A stretch of 64,000 nucleotides of DNA from Nephrocerus scutellatus (GCA_947095585.1 OX352763.1:40970010-41034009); one strand, 5' to 3'; positions 44,250 to 58,150 are shown, counted from the first letter of the stretch. The notes: generated by a model not told the origin, from the letters alone. Made by a program: numbers and translations.

Positions 44250-45825
44250 TTCTTTACAATTGTTTGTTGCAAGTGTGTGTAATGCGTATTTCTGAAATGT
44301 AATATTCTGTTTTTGTTTTCTTCTTCCATTTTACAAAACTGTTTCCTTAGAGTATAAACTAATAAAATATATTTGTTTTTGCAATAAAAAAATATGAATA
44401 TGGAAAATCGAAAAAATTTCGATCAACCGTAGATTGGTTTTATAGAGAAAACGAAAAACTTGACAGTCAAAAAAATAATCTGCACCGGATATTAAATGAA
44501 AAAAAAGACAACAAAATTTTAAACTCGTGCCTGCGTTTATTATGATTAAGCTTTGCATTGTCAAACTAGAACTAGAAAACACTAGGTATGTTTTCATACT
44601 ATTTTTAGTAATTAGTTAAAGAAACAAAGAAGAAATAAAAAATCTTTCGAAGATATAAAAAAGGACGGTATTGCATTATTTTTAAGTATTTCCAAGTTAA
44701 ACTTAGCTCAACGAATTAAACAACATAAAGGAGATTTTGAAAATATAAAAAAAAACTTAGAGACGGAAATGCTTGCGCCGAAAGTCATTTTTTGTAGTTG
44801 TCACGCTAAAAACCTACCTGCTTCGCTGGACATGGCTTTCATTCCCATGATCGTGTAGCCACGCTCTAAAACATTATTTTGATACAGAGGATGATATATG
44901 TTTAGACTATGAAGACAAGAAACTTAAGCGGGTATTCAAAGAAACTTGTCACATATGGTTATCCAATAGTCCTGTAAACTATAAAGTGGATATCAATAAA
45001 TTACACAGTAGTTATAAAAAATTACACTTAATAATATACTTCAGCGAACAGATTAATTAAAAAAAACATTTTGATCTTAGCAGCAACACAAAAGTCTTAC
45101 AAGTTAAGCCTATTGAATCCGTTTTGCCAGTTGCGTTGACGTATTTGTTGACGTTGCCGTATGTAACGCAAAGCAGGGACCCAATAAATAGGTTGTCTTC
45201 GTAGAAACGCCAAAATAAACTTCCAATTGATGTGAGAGAAAAGTTGAAAGTTGGTACACTTTTTGCGTCACTTCCGTTTTATGCGTATGGGACACTTCCC
45301 ATTAGAACGAAAACCTTCCCTATAGAAAGCCCAACTCAATGCATACTAATGCTGTAAACCAATCCAAAACGCGTCAGTATTTTGGAATGTGAATACAGTG
45401 TACAAAAAATAAGTAGTCGCAAAGAGCGAGAAACGTAAGATGTGGTAGTGGGAAACAGAAAAATTTTATATGGATTTTGCTCTTTAGTTGATTACTAATA
45501 CAAATACGTTTTGGATGAAACTAAGCATGTATCTGTGTACGATCGGAACAGTCGGGATTTCTATAGAGAAGGTTTTGATTAGAACGCATGTATTTCGTAG
45601 ATCTTTCAGTTGTGTGCGTCGCCCCAACGGACGCAACGGATTCTATAGTCTGAGCCGTTATGTTTCTTATGTGGTGTTCTTTTGACGAAAAAATTGTGCG
45701 TGTACATTGCACTCGATTAGTTCGTTTATGTTACAATTTTAAAAAAAAAATAGCTACCATTCTTATCGTCTTCGTCTGATTTGTACGGCCATTTAGACAC
45801 AAATACATATACAAAACGTGAGGCC
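44250..45825. other. no gene recognised
   Basis: AT-rich; frames such as 45488-45685 lack recognisable features. Confidence 0.4.
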
Positions 45826-45834
45826 GCAAATTTT

Positions 45835-46015
45835 TGGTTCCTTTACCACCTAAAAATTAGTGCTCGTGACCCGAGGTCGGGGCACCCATATCATTTTCTT
45901 CAAATTGTATGCACATATTAATCTCCGATTGACAACACTTTTTATAAAATTTTGTTAGTGATCGGGCCGCGGGGTCGGGGGCACCCATACAAATTTTATA
46001 AAAAGATGGAGGAAT
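45835..46015. repeat. modular repeat M, short copy
   Basis: GTGACCCGAGGTCGGGGCAC, GCACATATTAATCTCCGATT, GACAACACTTTTTATAAAAT and GATCGGGCCGCGGGGTCGGG: about one and a half modules. Confidence 0.7.
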
Positions 46016-46084
46016 CTCCAGTAAATGCAAAACATTTTTTTTTAAATTAATTAAATAATTAAATTGCAAAAACTCGCAATACTT

Positions 46085-46320
46085 GAGAAAACTTTCGGTT
46101 GGGCGAATTCCGCCAAAATCAACTGGGACATCTAAATTTAAGTAAAAAGCCTAAATTTGAATTTCCATCCCCATCAATTTAGCCTTCTGGGCTGTAAAGT
46201 GGACACAGGCAGAGATTTTTTTTGCTTTTTCTGTCTCATGAGATACGGAAATGGGTAAATCTGCAAAAATCCTGGGTTCGAAAATTTTCATGATTACTAT
46301 AATTCCTTTTACTATGTTAA
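46085..46320. repeat. dispersed repeat family S, copy 2 (inverted)
   Basis: Complement of 17600-17835: TTCCGCCAAAATCAACTGGG, GGGCTGTAAAGTGGACACAG, GAAATGGGTAAATCTGCAAA and TCGAAAATTTTCATGATTAC. Confidence 0.7.
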
Positions 46321-46324
46321 TACA

Positions 46325-46780
46325 GTTAAAGTACCCGATTTTCTTTAAATTTTATACACATGTGTATCTCTGATAGACAACACATTTTTGTAAAAAATTT
46401 TATAAAGGTTGTGACCCGAGGCGGGTTGGCTCCCATAAATTTTTTTAAAAAAAGGTACTCGATTTTCTTTATTGTATCTGTGATGAGAACATTTACACTA
46501 AAAATTTTAATTTTATGGGTTTTTTTTCTTTAATCTCTATATTAAGCTTGCGTGCCCGGTTGTCGGTGGCTGGCTTGGTGGCTGGCCGTTGTAATCTGGA
46601 GATCAATTTTTAACCCACATCCTAAAACCCGATTTTTTTCAAATTTACACATGTGCACATGTGTGTTTCCGGTGACAATACTTTCTATTAAAATTTTGAA
46701 GTCGGAGACTTCCATACAAATTTTTTAAAAAAATTACCCGATGTTCTTGAATTTTTTTTTTGCGATGCAGTATTAAATTT
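46325..46780. repeat. modular repeat M copies with boundary
   Basis: ACACATGTGTATCTCTGATAG (46357), the boundary TGATGAGAACATTTACACTA, GTTGTCGGTGGCTGGCTTGG, ATCAATTTTTAACCCAC, and CACATGTGTGTTTCCGGTGA. The order repeats that at 11.69 kb and 32.46 kb. Confidence 0.7.
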
Positions 46781-47208
46781 TCAGGGCTTTTCAAGGTTTT
46801 AATTATTAATAAATTCTTCAAAGAATAATAATATGTTTTTATAGGTATGATTTTTGTTAGTAATAAATTGTACAATATAGTTAAAAAATAATAAAAACTG
46901 AATCCCAATAAATTTACAGTATAAATATGATTTTGATTTCCTATTCCTAGAATAACTGTAGGATTTTTAAACTAGGTTGATTCCTTTTAATTCTAGAGCT
47001 CGATTTTGCAACGGTCGTATTTCGTTCCGTGTTCGTTGGAATCGTTTTCAATTATTTCATTTCACAGTCCATTTGCAGGATCATAAAATTCTTAATTATT
47101 TTATGAGCATTCTGAATCATCGTCAAACCAAAACCAACAATTAGATTCCTTGTGTTGCCTGGTCCATTCCACACATTGGTCAACTATTACTTGTTCTATG
47201 TTTTTTCT
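46781..47208. other. no gene recognised
   Basis: The minus-strand piece 47101-47208 reads IVDQCVEWTRQHKESNCWF and FDDDSECS. It looks protein-like but I cannot assign it. Confidence 0.35.
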
Positions 47209-47394
47209 CGCGAATGGGTGACAAACGTTCCGAGAGTAATAACTTGTCACGTAAAGCTTTTCGTTCCGTTCGGATCCGGCCTTAAATTGTAGGTCCCTTC
47301 CATTTGTATCCAAAAATATACATGCGTAACACAAATGGTCGCGAGAAGCTAGGCCTTTGACCGCAATGGTCTGTCGCGCCGAATATTATTATTA
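47209..47394 (+). mobile_element. SINE, 5'-truncated copy
   Basis: TCTCGCGAATGGGTGACAAAC through CAATGGTCTGTCGCGCCGAA and a TATTATTATTAAA tail. The tRNA-like head is absent, as in a 5'-truncated retroposition. Confidence 0.8.
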
Positions 47395-47587
47395 AAGGAC
47401 AGTAACCAATTAGCAGCAGCTAGTTACGCAGTGGTATAAGACGTGATTTGATTGCTTGAAATAATAAATTTATTTATTTAAGAGAACAACTTTATATGAT
47501 TTTATAATATTTTTTTTTTCATAAAAGATCTGGTGCAGATTGATTTTATGGCTGTCAAGTTGTTCGTTTTCTCTAAAAAAAAAATAT

Positions 47588-47823
47588 CTACGGTAGATCG
47601 GAACTACCCTCTAACAGATCTTGATATTTTAGGAGATATAACCATCTTTTACGAACACCAACAACTGATGTCATTTTGTTTGGCACGTGGCGCTCGTGTC
47701 ATTCGATTGCGCTCGAGCTCAGATTTTTTCCTAGGTAAATCGAACACGATAGTTGTGTTGTTGGTGTAGTTAGCGAAAAGATATATTTATTTTTGTAAGA
47801 GGGAAATTTCTATCTACCGTAAA
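47588..47823. mobile_element. foldback element 2
   Basis: The outer arm TACGGTAGATCGGAACTACC pairs imperfectly with the complement of GGGAAATTTCTATCTACCGTA; the inner arm CGAACACCAACAAC pairs with GTTGTTGGTG near 47755-47765. The centre includes CGAGCTCAGATTTTTTCC, shared with the inverted repeat at 44.2 kb. Confidence 0.7.
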
Positions 47824-47849
47824 GAACATATATATGAAGAACTGTCATA

Positions 47850-48498
47850 CAACTACAATAATACATATTTTATAAATATATTAAATAATTATGACTAGTG
47901 ACTCTCTCTCTTTCCTAGCAAACCACAATTTGTGTTTAAATTTTTGTCTTAAAGTTAATTTTTTCGCTACTATAAATGTAACTTCACGTCTATGCATGCT
48001 AAATAATAGTTATTTTAAATAAAAATATTAATTTCAATATATTTATTCATTAAATCGATAAATACTTTTCTAATTTCTTTACAACAAAATTAATCAGTTA
48101 ATATTAATATTACAAAAGATAAAATAGCAATGTTCGAAATCTGCCTTATCGACATATTTTCAAACAACGAAAAACTAGCTAGGCTCTGACGTAAACAGTT
48201 TCAAAAGTGTCATTATGAATTTTAATTTTTAATGTTTCGCGGTGGCTGTGGTAGTGCAATGGTTGAGCGTGCTGTTCTTCTTTGACTTTGATGCTGTGTT
48301 TTATTATATTTAGCTATAATATTTATAACTAGGCAGTATAAGGTAGTAATACAAGTTTAACTTTTGCTTACGGAAAAATTTTCCACACAAATGTTGCTAC
48401 CAGTGCTTTTTTAAATATTCCGTGCAACTAAATTGAGTTGAAAAAGTCTGACAGTCGTGCCTCGTAGTTCGAATTTTAGTTTAGTCTCCGACAGCAGG
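47850..48498. other. upstream region of the capping-enzyme gene
   Basis: AT-rich; presumed promoter and 5' leader. GTGGCTGTGGTAGTGCAATGG at 48240 resembles a tRNA-like word but does not fold as a tRNA. Confidence 0.4.
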
Positions 48499-50912
48499 AT
48501 GTCTACTCGAGGACCAGTTCCCAATCGTTGGCTTCATTGTCCACGCAAGAGCGAACAAATCATCGCAGAACGATTTATTGCTTTTAAAACACCTCTTAGC
48601 AATGCATTCAAGGATCAGATGCCCATAAATTGTATGTTTCCTCCAGAAATGATCTTTGGATATATAAAGACGCTAAAGGTAATAAAAGCAAAGTCTTAAA
48701 ATCAAAATTTGATAAGATCTATATTTTCTAAATGAATTCAGTTAAAACTTGGCCTTTGGATTGATTTGACCAACACAAAGCGATTTTACGATCGAGAAAT
48801 TGTTGAAACTCGAGGCACACAGTACGTGAAACTGCAATGTAGGGGACATGGGGAAACTCCATCGCCTGAACAAACGCGCTCCTTCATTGAAATTGTCGAC
48901 AACTTCATCAATGAGCGGCCATTTGACATAATTGGAGTTCATTGCACTCACGGCTTCAATCGCACAGGTTTTCTGATTGTTTCGTACATGGTTGAGAGAC
49001 TAGATTGTTCAGTGGAGGCAGCTCTTGGCATATTTTCCAAAGCTAGACCCCCTGGTATTTACAAACAGGATTATATAAATGAGCTTTTCCGCCGCTATGA
49101 AGATGAGGAAGATGCACCGCCGGCACCCGAATTGCCAGAATGGTGTTTAGAATACGATGATTCAAATGGTAATGAAAGGGGTTCGAACAAACGAAAATTA
49201 GATGACAAATTCTCCTCGACTTCCTCTGCACTACATTCCAATAGTTTTCATGAAAGTAATGGTGATGAATATGAGGAAAGTTTCGATGAATGTAATGACT
49301 CTCAGAACGATGATAACACTGGCGAAGGCACAAGTACCGATAGTAACGACAAGCCAGCGAAAAAACGCAGACGTGAACCCTTTAAAAAAGATGCTGAATT
49401 TATGCCAGGGGTTCCAGGAGTTGTCCTTGTTATAGATCAACCACGATTAGCTAATTTGCAGCTTAAAGTCCAACAACTTTGTGGCTGGGAAAAATCAGGA
49501 TTTCCTGGGGCACAACCTGTTTCAATGGACAGGACAAATCTTAAAAACCTTCACGAACACCCATATCGAGTTTCATGGAAGGCCGATGGAACGAGGTGAG
49601 CCAATAGAAAACTATACGCCGTGCTTCAAACCTTAACATACTTTCCTATACTCTTTATATGTAAAAGGTATATGATGCTAATTAACGAACGTAATGGGAT
49701 ATTTTTCTTCGATCGGAACTATTCATGTTTTCAAGTGGAAAATTTAACATTTCTTGTCGCTGGCAACCTGACTGAGCACCTAACCGACACCCTCTTAGAT
49801 GGAGTAAGCATTAGCATTTATTTTCAGTGCAAAACCCCAAATAAATGGCTACTTTTAGGAAATGGTTTTAGACAAACTAAAAGGGCAGACTATACCGCGC
49901 TATTTAATATACGACATTGTTTCTATATCAACGCAGAAAGCTATCGGATCCAAACCGTTCTTTCCCAATCGTATGAATTGTATAAAAAACGAAATAATGG
50001 GTATGGACAACAAGAAAAAATTTGAAAATAATTTAAAATTATATTCATTAATAGAACCACGCATTCAAGCCATAACGAAAGGACTTATCGATCGACCAAA
50101 AGAATCCTTCAGTGTGCGACATAAAGAATTTTGGGAAATAAGGCAGTCAGCATCACTGCTGGGGGCGAAATTTGCAAAGAGTCTACTTCATGAACCAGAT
50201 GGCTTAATTTTCCAACCTTCAACTAGTGTGGGTTTTAAACTTGGCTTTTATACATTTCCCTATTATTATTTTGCTTATCGTCACCAAATAGAAATATGTT
50301 CCTGGTGTATGTCCTGATGTACTCAAATGGAAGCCAACAAACATGAACTCGATTGATTTTCGCTTAAAAATTACAGTGGAATCTGGTGCTGGGTCAGTTC
50401 AAGCTCCAATAAGTGCCATATAAACACATTATTTATTATTATCATTTCAGATTGCTTCGTCAGAAAATCGGTCATCTGTATGTAGGTGGTTTTGATGTAC
50501 CGTTTCAACAAATCAAATACACAAAAGCTTTGAAAGACCTCGATAACAAAATCATCGAATGCAGCTACAACAACGGAAAGTGGGAATTTATGCGCGAGCG
50601 AAAGGACAAGATAATGCCGAATAGTTATAATACTGCAAATTGTATGTATTTCATATGCGTTTAATGACCTGAATGTTTTATTAAAATTTCCTTTCCGTTT
50701 TAGCTGTTCTGCAAAGCATACGAGAGCCAGTAACCACAGAAATGCTCTTAGATTTTATAGATCGGCATGGATACCAAGATGATAACGATAAAATGCCACC
50801 ACCAAATAATATTCACAATCATCATGCGCACCGACAGCAACCATCAGAACACAAATACCATGGTCACGGACAGCAAGAGCAAGAGCAAAGTCATCACAAA
50901 AGACAGCCCTAA
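48499..50912 (+). CDS. mRNA-cap: mRNA-capping enzyme (RNA 5'-triphosphatase and guanylyltransferase)
   Basis: Seven coding exons: 48499-48678, 48742-49595, 49668-49803, 49859-50227, 50292-50392, 50451-50641, 50704-50912, giving 679 residues in one frame. The N-terminal half is a cysteine-phosphatase-fold triphosphatase with [10 protein letters not shown] at about residues 127-136 (HCxxGxxRTG). After a serine/acidic linker (residues 190-260) comes the nucleotidyltransferase with KADGTR at 340-345, the lysine that bonds GMP, then [29 protein letters not shown] and LKWKP. A His/Gln-rich tail ends the protein. In the nucleus it caps nascent Pol II transcripts. GTGGGT and GTCAGT donors at exons 4 and 5 are slightly unusual but keep phase and family length. 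AATAAA lies at 51026-51031. The start ATG is in frame with the conserved [10 protein letters not shown]. Confidence 0.95.
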
Positions 50913-51056
50913 GGTTGCTTATTTTAACCAAGTTTTTATTTCTTAGTGAAAAACAACAGACAAATGAGTTAAGAACCTAAAAAAACAAAACTTAACTACT
51001 TAAAATTAAAAACTTAATTACGTTAAATAAAGGAATTTATAATTTGATAGTTTCTA

Positions 51057-53235
<2,179 letters not shown>

Positions 53236-53526
53236 GGGTCTATTCTTTTATTCAACCCGAGCGAGCAGTGTACGTCAAACATTTACACTGTGTTCTTTTA
53301 TTCACCCGGGGTAATTTTACTCTGTTCTTTGTGTTTTTTATTGTGAACCGAGCACGACACGGTGTATACACAGTTTCCTATTTTTTACTCTGAATATCAG
53401 TGTAAGGCAGAGTAAGAGCGAGTAAAGGAACCCAGTGTACACACCGAATACTTTTACGCCGTGCAACATTCGCTCGGTGTACTCCGGGTAGCTGTACTCG
53501 CTCGGGTTGAATAAAAGAATAGACCC
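53236..53526. mobile_element. MITE with about 30-base terminal inverted repeats
   Basis: GGGTCTATTCTTTTATTCAA at the left end is matched by TTGAATAAAAGAATAGACCC at the right end, and the inverted match continues inward through CCCGAGCGAG. Flanking bases are TAT on both sides. Inside are weaker inverted echoes (CACCCGGGGTA and ACTCCGGGTA) and no frame. The transposase family is unknown. Confidence 0.8.
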
Positions 53527-53814
53527 TATATGTTCAAAAAGGCAAATGTCACTCTTTTATGTCAGAGGCTAATTTCCTATCTTAAGTAACACAGTAAAGT
53601 CAAAGTCTTTCTTATGTGGAATGTTCCATGTTAATGCAAAATTTACATTTGAGGCGTGCGAGACAAAGTGAGCGGGCCGACTATAGTTAAATTGAAGTTG
53701 TGGTTAGCCAGAAGAGATTGACACTACACGTCGTCTCGTCTGGATAACTAAAATTTTAATTTAACAGCCGTCCTACTCACTGCAACACTATAGTGGAGGT
53801 TTCTCTGCCTAAGA
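53527..53814. other. spacer, possibly LINE 5' leader
   Basis: No coding signal. It directly precedes the LINE endonuclease start and may be its untranslated leader. Confidence 0.4.
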
Positions 53815-56253
53815 GTAGCAATAATGCTGCTGGTGGTACAGATTAATCTCCAGCACTCCAAAGAGGCTTCGGCTTCACTTCTACTCCGTATTTGTAAAGA
53901 CGGAGAAGATATAGTATATGGTAACAACCGAGTTTGTGGACTCAGGACTCATAATTACTATCCACTATATGTGGCAGACAAAGGTAAACCTAGATCCTGC
54001 ATATTAGTGAAAATTAGTCTCAATGTATTCTTACTACCTAATTTTAGCGACCGTTATATCACCGCGGTGAAGCTGGAGACTGAAAAGGGTGCATATTTGA
54101 TGGCATCGTCATATCTGGCACACGGTGTCAATCTGGAAAGATTAATCGAGGAAGCGAAATCCAAGAAAACAAAACCAGCTTAATAATCGGATGTGACACT
54201 AACGCGCACCATTCGGTATAGGGCAGTACTGACATAAACGACAGAGGTGACCTACTTTTTGATTATATTTTAAGTACTAACCTGGTTGTTTCCAATATAG
54301 ACAAGAGGTCCTAGACATCAATCTTGTCTCCGACTCAATTCACCACAAAATTCGAAACTGGAACGTTACGGCTGAGCACTCTTTCTCAGATCACCGTTAC
54401 ATTCAGTTAAGTCTGGACGATGAACCTCCTTGCCAATCAGTATTCAGAAATTATCGCAAAACCGATTGGCTCAAGTATAGAGAGACGTTTAAACGTCATC
54501 TTACCGAACTTTTTTGAGCTTGACAATAAGGTCAAGGAACTCACCTTGGCCTTAAATAGAGCAATGTCCACTTTCTGTCCTCTTATTCTACCTAGGTGTA
54601 AGAAGAGACCACACTGGTGGAACTCTGAGCTGGGCCAATGTAGAAAAAGCTGTAGAAATCTTTTCAACTTCGCCAAGTTCACAGGAACAGAGACCGACTG
54701 GGATGCCTACAAAGAATCACTTAAACTGTATAAAAAAGAATTGAAGAAAGCCATGCGCGCATACTGGAGACTCTTCTGCGGCAGAATGGAAAAGGCTTCG
54801 GAAGCATCAAGGCTCAGGAAAATCCTCTCAACTAATCCAATAATGCCTAGCTGTCTGAAAAAAGCTGATGGCTCGTGGACTTCTTCTAGCGAAGAATCGC
54901 TAAATCTGCTTCTAGATACCCATTTCCCAAATAGCTCTCATACTACCTACAACACTAATTTAAATAGATCAATTAGGTATAATACCATCTCTCGAGATAT
55001 AATTGATAAGGACAAATTACTTTAGGCACTACTGCAAAGGCAAATCTGTAGAAACAGCTCTGCATACGCTAGTACTTTCCATAGAAAACTCCCTTCATCA
55101 CAAGGAATACTCAATGGTGGTTTTCCTGGACATCGAAGGCCCTTTTAACAACGTCAAAACATCTGCGATCACGGATGCGCTACCGATTTGGGGGGTGAAC
55201 GACTCACTGGATGAACTGATTGATCTTCTACTCACAAGTAAGATCATAAATTCAAGACTTGGTTTGTCGTCTGCCAAAAAATTTGTCAGCAGAGGCACCC
55301 CGCAAAGAGAAGTCCTGTCCCCACTTCTTTGGAACCTGGTGGTGAATGAGTTGCTGGTTCGCCTGAGGGGGGAGGACTGCGGAGTGATCGCCTATGTGGA
55401 CGACGTTGCCATAGCCGTCTGAGGAAAGCAACCAAACACCTTGAAAGAACTTCTGCAGAATGCTCTAAATAAGCTGATAAGCTGGGCAGATCATTGTGGT
55501 CTAGGGGTAAACCCCCAAAAAACCGAACTTGTCCTCTTTACGAGGAGGTACAAAATCCCACTCGTCAATCCTCCGTCCATTAATGGCACAAGCTTGACTT
55601 TCTCCGATAAGGCTAAATATCACGATCTTATTCTGGATAGGAAGCTGAGCTGGAAACCCAACATACAAGAAAGAGTCCGTAAAGCCACAGTGGCACTCTT
55701 CTCAAGCAAAAAAGCCATAGGAAGTAAATGGGGTCTTCAACCGCATTTCACTCATTGGCTGTACACAGCATTAGTCAGATCTATTCTGCTATACGGTGTG
55801 GCTGTTTGGTGGACTACAACTGGATGCAAGCGCGGCTACTCTCCTCAGAGCAATCGCTCAGTGGACCGTGAATGATTTCGGCCACTCTTCTATCCTGATT
55901 TCAGTCAGGACTCCACTTGTCAACTTAAACTAAACCATTCCGCAGCTCCACTTCAACAATAACTTCCAGGTTACCATCCCCACCAGGTCTTCTTGGGAGG
56001 AATGTACCTACTTGGAAAATGAAGGAATTCACTTATACACAGACGGGTCGAAAACTGATGAAGGGGTTGGAGGAAGTGTCTTCTCAAAAAGACTAAATCT
56101 AAGTCTTTCTTTCCGTCTTCCTGATCACAGCAGTGTTTTCCAAGCTGAAATCATGGCTATGGAACCCTTGTCTTGGCTGAAGAGTAATGTCATATCTGTT
56201 AAGGATACACACATTTTCTCGGATAGCCTGGCGGTTTGGTTCTCGCTTTCAGC
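53815..56253 (+). mobile_element. RNase H-bearing LINE (second family), endonuclease to RNase H, decayed
   Basis: Endonuclease at 53824-54183 and onward (LLVVQINLQHSKEAS, LIIGCDTNAHHSV); linker at 54420-55025 (KRPHWWNSELGQCRK); RT at 55003-55422 (KGKSVETALHTLVLSIENSL, VVFLDIEGPFNNV, RGTPQREVLSPLLW, VIAYVDDVAIAV); thumb at 55441-55875; RNase H at 56012-56250 (LYTDGSKTDEGVGG, SVFQAEIMAMEPLS, IFSDSLAV). The RT box reads YVDD and the usual TPQGG is TPQRE. Part of the RT fingers is deleted between the two frames near 55010. The sequence stops abruptly inside RNase H at about 56253, where RTE-like sequence begins. Confidence 0.85.
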
Positions 56254-56728
56254 ACCAGTCCAGACTTCGAGCCGATGTCATCCAGTTATCATCCCTAAGC
56301 ACTGGGCTTCCTTCCAGCGTAGGCTTGGCCGGTCGGTTATCGTGTCTCATAAATCCTACCCTAAGGACTTTTCGAGCGGGATCCTCTTCGCTCTGCGAGC
56401 TAGGTGTCCTGCCCACTGAAACCGACCGACCTTCACGAAGAAGACATCGTGGTAACGCTCACAGATCTCGTTATTATAGTCTCCGGAATCATCCTTTCTC
56501 ACATACGGGGCCAACAATTCTCGGTAAGGCTTTTCTCTCTAAGAGGTCAGGAATGCTTTTAGCTAAGCACCCAGGTCTCGGATCCATATTAAATATTGGT
56601 TTTATACACCAGCAGCTTGGAATTAATTTTTAAATTCCTGTATTTAAAGAGTCTTGACAGACTATTGGATTCATCGGATTTATCAGTTGTCCCGAGATAG
56701 TTAAAGAAATGCACTATTTTATATATTT
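56254..56728 (-). mobile_element. RTE-like LINE (first family) 3' fragment
   Basis: TTCGAGCCGATGTCATCCAG, AGCGTAGGCTTGGCCGG and GAGCTAGGTGTCCTGCCCAC correspond to 55-640 of the window in the same orientation, with small deletions. It joins the LINE on its left without a visible target duplication. Confidence 0.8.
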
Positions 56729-56998
56729 TTGGCGCACTACTGGGCAGGGCAGGGCAGCGGGTTCGTGGTTCGAATCCCAGTAACAGCAAAAATATTTTTC
56801 ACAGTGTCCCACCTCTCGCGAATGGGTGACAAACGTTCCGAGAGCAAAAACTTGTCACGGAAAGCTTCTCAATTCGCCGTTCGGATCCGGCCTTAAATTG
56901 AAGGTCCCTTCCATGTGTGTGCAAAAATATACATGCTCAACACGAATGGTTGCGAGAAGATGAACGCAATGTTCTGTCGCGCCGAATATTATTATCAT
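56729..56998 (+). mobile_element. SINE, near-full-length copy with damaged A box
   Basis: TTGGCGCACTACTGGGCAGG replaces the A-box head; the B box GTTCGTGGTTCGAATCCCAG is intact, and the body and tail (CTGTCGCGCCGAATATTATT) are complete. Located at the edge of the RTE fragment. Confidence 0.85.
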
Positions 56999-57059
56999 CG
57001 GCTTAAGGCAATAAATGAACAGACACGCCTTAAAAATAATATTACTATTAATATTAGTA

Positions 57060-57480
57060 GACAGTACTTAGCAGAGCGATTGATTGGTTAAAAAAAAAAC
57101 AAGGTTTCGGGATCAGATGGCACCCAGTAGACCTGATTAAATCTAAAAAGACGCATATACCAACCAATGCACATGTACGATGTCGGAGGACTGGATGCAT
57201 CCTGTGTCCTATATACAAGAAAGGAGATATCACAATAAGCACCATTTATCGTGGTATAACTTTATATCGTATCCTCTATCTTTCCAGACAGGATAGCCCC
57301 TAAAGTCATTATGGGTTATAACAGTGTGGCTTCAGGAATTAACTAGGTAGGTTTCGGTGGGCATGTAGCTCGCATACGCGAAGAGGATCCTTCTCTGGAA
57401 GCCCTCTACGGTATAAGTTATAGGACACGACAGTGAGGAAGGCCAAGACTTCACTGAAAGAATGGCGTTAGAATACTAAG
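57060..57480 (+). mobile_element. RTE-like LINE RT and C-terminal scraps
   Basis: TCGGAGGACTGGATGCATCC, TGTCCTATATACAAGAAAGG, AGATATCACAATAAGC and CGTGGTATAACTTTA correspond to the complement of 1270-1370. GGTGGGCATGTAGCTCGCAT followed by GAAGAGGATCCTTC corresponds to the complement of 180-235. Opposite orientation to the neighbour at 56.25 kb. Confidence 0.7.
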
Positions 57481-57544
57481 CGTGAGGATTGAAGTTAAAA
57501 TCTCAGAAAAAACCAAGACCTATGAATAAAAAAAACTAAAATAC

Positions 57545-58150
57545 ACCATCGCAAGCTGAGCGCTTAACAATTGTTTTAAAACAAGTCCCATAAAAATTCT
57601 GACCTGTAGATGTGGAGTGGTTTCAAAGTGACAAACTGACAAACGCACACTGAAAAAAATGCATGTCTTCTGAATGTCTCGTATATATATTGTATTTAAT
57701 AAAAAAAGTTAAAATAAATGATGAGATAACGTTTGATAAATAAACTGAGTAAATACTACAAACGGTAATAGTTTTGTTAAACATGACTTTTGTGTTAACA
57801 TACAGCAAAAACATTACATGTATTACATGTAAATAATTAGTAAACAGACAATAATAATAAAAATAATTATTATAATAAAAATAAAATATACTTAAAATGT
57901 AGTAATAATAAAATAAACCAAATAAGTTAAATTCCAGTTACTTGCTTCACGCGCGACACGTGACACGCGTCACGTCATCGCAAGCCAAGTTTTAAAACAA
58001 GTATTTAAAAAAATAAAAATTACACGCGACACAAGCGACGCGCCGAACGTGACACGCGTGACGTCACGCGTTTTAAAACAAGTCCCATCAAATTCTGACT
58101 GGTAGAAGTCGCGATATACAATCGGACAACCGTACAAACCGACAAACTTC
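57545..58150. repeat. direct repeats flanking a CG-rich palindromic block
   Basis: ATCGCAAGC...GTTTTAAAACAAGTCCCAT...AATTCTGAC recurs at 57548-57615, in shorter form at 57977-58000, and at 58062-58110. Between the last two are two CG-rich segments (57948-57980, 58023-58071) containing CACGTGACACGCGTCACGTC and the exact 18-base palindrome ACGCGTGACGTCACGCGT at 58054-58071. 57640-57940 is AT-rich with nothing recognised. Confidence 0.6.

Noticed and set aside
47101..47334. 77-codon minus-strand frame
   Set aside because: Its N-terminal half is the complement of a SINE; only the last 35 codons are of unknown origin and cannot be assigned.
57948..58075. CpG island of a promoter
   Set aside because: Far too short, made of repeated ACGCG/CACGTG words, and no gene starts nearby.
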